From: Vibrio sp. JC009
GTDB taxonomy: Bacteria; Pseudomonadota; Gammaproteobacteria; Enterobacterales; Vibrionaceae
Reading direction: 5' to 3'
Length of the DNA: 64,000 nucleotides
Assembly: GCF_029016485.1 (NCBI RefSeq)
Contig: NZ_CP092107.1
Coordinates: 1,736,001 to 1,800,000, forward strand
Below are positions 63,742-64,000 of this stretch, piece by piece; the stretch's first letter is position 1; every line of letters begins with the position of its first letter. Both the position numbers and the translations under genes were made by a program. The notes below the pieces were generated by a model. It ran no database searches. It worked only from the letters and a program-made list of their open reading frames with translations, and was not told where the DNA came from.

Positions 63742-64000
63742 ATGAAGCAGGCACTTTTCATCTTATTAATATTGAGTAGTTTTGGCCTTCAGGCGGCAAG
63801 AGATATCACAATCTCTTCAATACCTACGACAATAAAAGGAAAAACGTTGGCATTAGAAATTGAGCAGGTGCTGCTTGTAGCGTACAGCAAGCTCGATATT
63901 AATGTGAACTTTGAACATTATCCGGTAGGCAGGACACTTTTATATTCTAATTCGGGTAAAACCGATGGTGAGTTGTTTGGTACTCATGAAATAGAATCTG
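63742..64000 (+). CDS. Periplasmic solute-binding protein, partial
   Basis: An open frame from ATG at 63742 to the window edge, 86 codons. The signal peptide (QALFILLILSSFGLQAA) is followed by ITISSIPTTIKGKTLALEIEQVLLVAYSKLDINVNFEHYPVGRTLLYSNSGKTDGELF, the pattern of amino-acid-type (SBP_bac_3) binding proteins often used in Vibrio as stand-alone sensors. No strong ribosome site is seen. The rest lies outside the window. Confidence 0.7.
   Translation, partial: MKQALFILLILSSFGLQAARDITISSIPTTIKGKTLALEIEQVLLVAYSKLDINVNFEHYPVGRTLLYSNSGKTDGELFGTHEIES

Overview
The window is a chromosomal segment of a nitrogen-fixing Vibrio. The genus call rests on a ToxR/ToxS-type pair (60445-61784), an ArfA rescue factor with its 3' hairpin, a PsuK fused to an HTH, many chemotaxis and c-di-GMP proteins, and moderate GC. 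The diazotroph call rests on a nif regulon at 33.1-54.3 kb. Identifications come from reading protein motifs; no database search was run.

Layout. (1) 0.1-6.6 kb, minus strand: hybrid sensor kinase, Cache-HAMP-GGDEF-EAL protein and a paralogous chemoreceptor broken by one amber codon. (2) 6.6-10.8 kb: relic of a four-carbon acid-sugar kinase, DeoR regulator, GltS-type carrier, RraA-type aldolase and LysR regulator, the remains of a small organic-acid catabolic locus. (3) 11.0-21.3 kb: thiolase, acetoacetyl-CoA reductase, LysR regulator, CoA-transferase, PhaJ-type hydratase, FabV/Ter-type enoyl-CoA reductase, MFS carrier and an esterase split by an IS3-family element. Together these can take two acetyl-CoA to butyryl-CoA through the (R)-3-hydroxy intermediate and release butyrate. 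A near-identical 19-bp motif precedes each of the three transcription units. (4) 21.3-28.3 kb: accessory DNA with a solo IS630 end, a HEPN protein, a Fic toxin-antitoxin pair, a Phd/ParE pair and an integrase module next to tRNA-Gly(UCC). (5) 28.5-32.9 kb: psuG-psuK, a sensor diguanylate cyclase and arfA.

(6) 33.1-54.3 kb, nif: nifHDK-T-Y-small protein; nifENX-ferredoxin-draG-draT-usp; nifUSVWZM-modABC; and on the minus strand nifB-ferredoxin. Each of the four units has a -24/-12 (sigma-54) promoter with GG-N10-GC spacing and an upstream TGT-N10-ACA NifA site. The site at nifE and nifU is the same 16-mer. NifH keeps Arg101, the target of DraT/DraG. Molybdate transport is transcribed with cofactor and maturation genes. 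No nifA, nifL, nifF, nifJ or nifQ is present here.

(7) 54.3-60.3 kb: small basic protein, heterodimeric ABC exporter and a chemoreceptor. (8) 60.4-63.6 kb: ToxR/ToxS-like operon whose toxS 3' end is cut by a complete IS630-family element inserted at CTAG with TA duplication. That element carries a divergent gene with two tandem LexA-type winged helices. (9) The window ends inside a periplasmic solute-binding protein gene.

The best candidates for something undescribed are the butyrate-type cluster with its shared operator and the IS630 element with its tandem-wHTH passenger.
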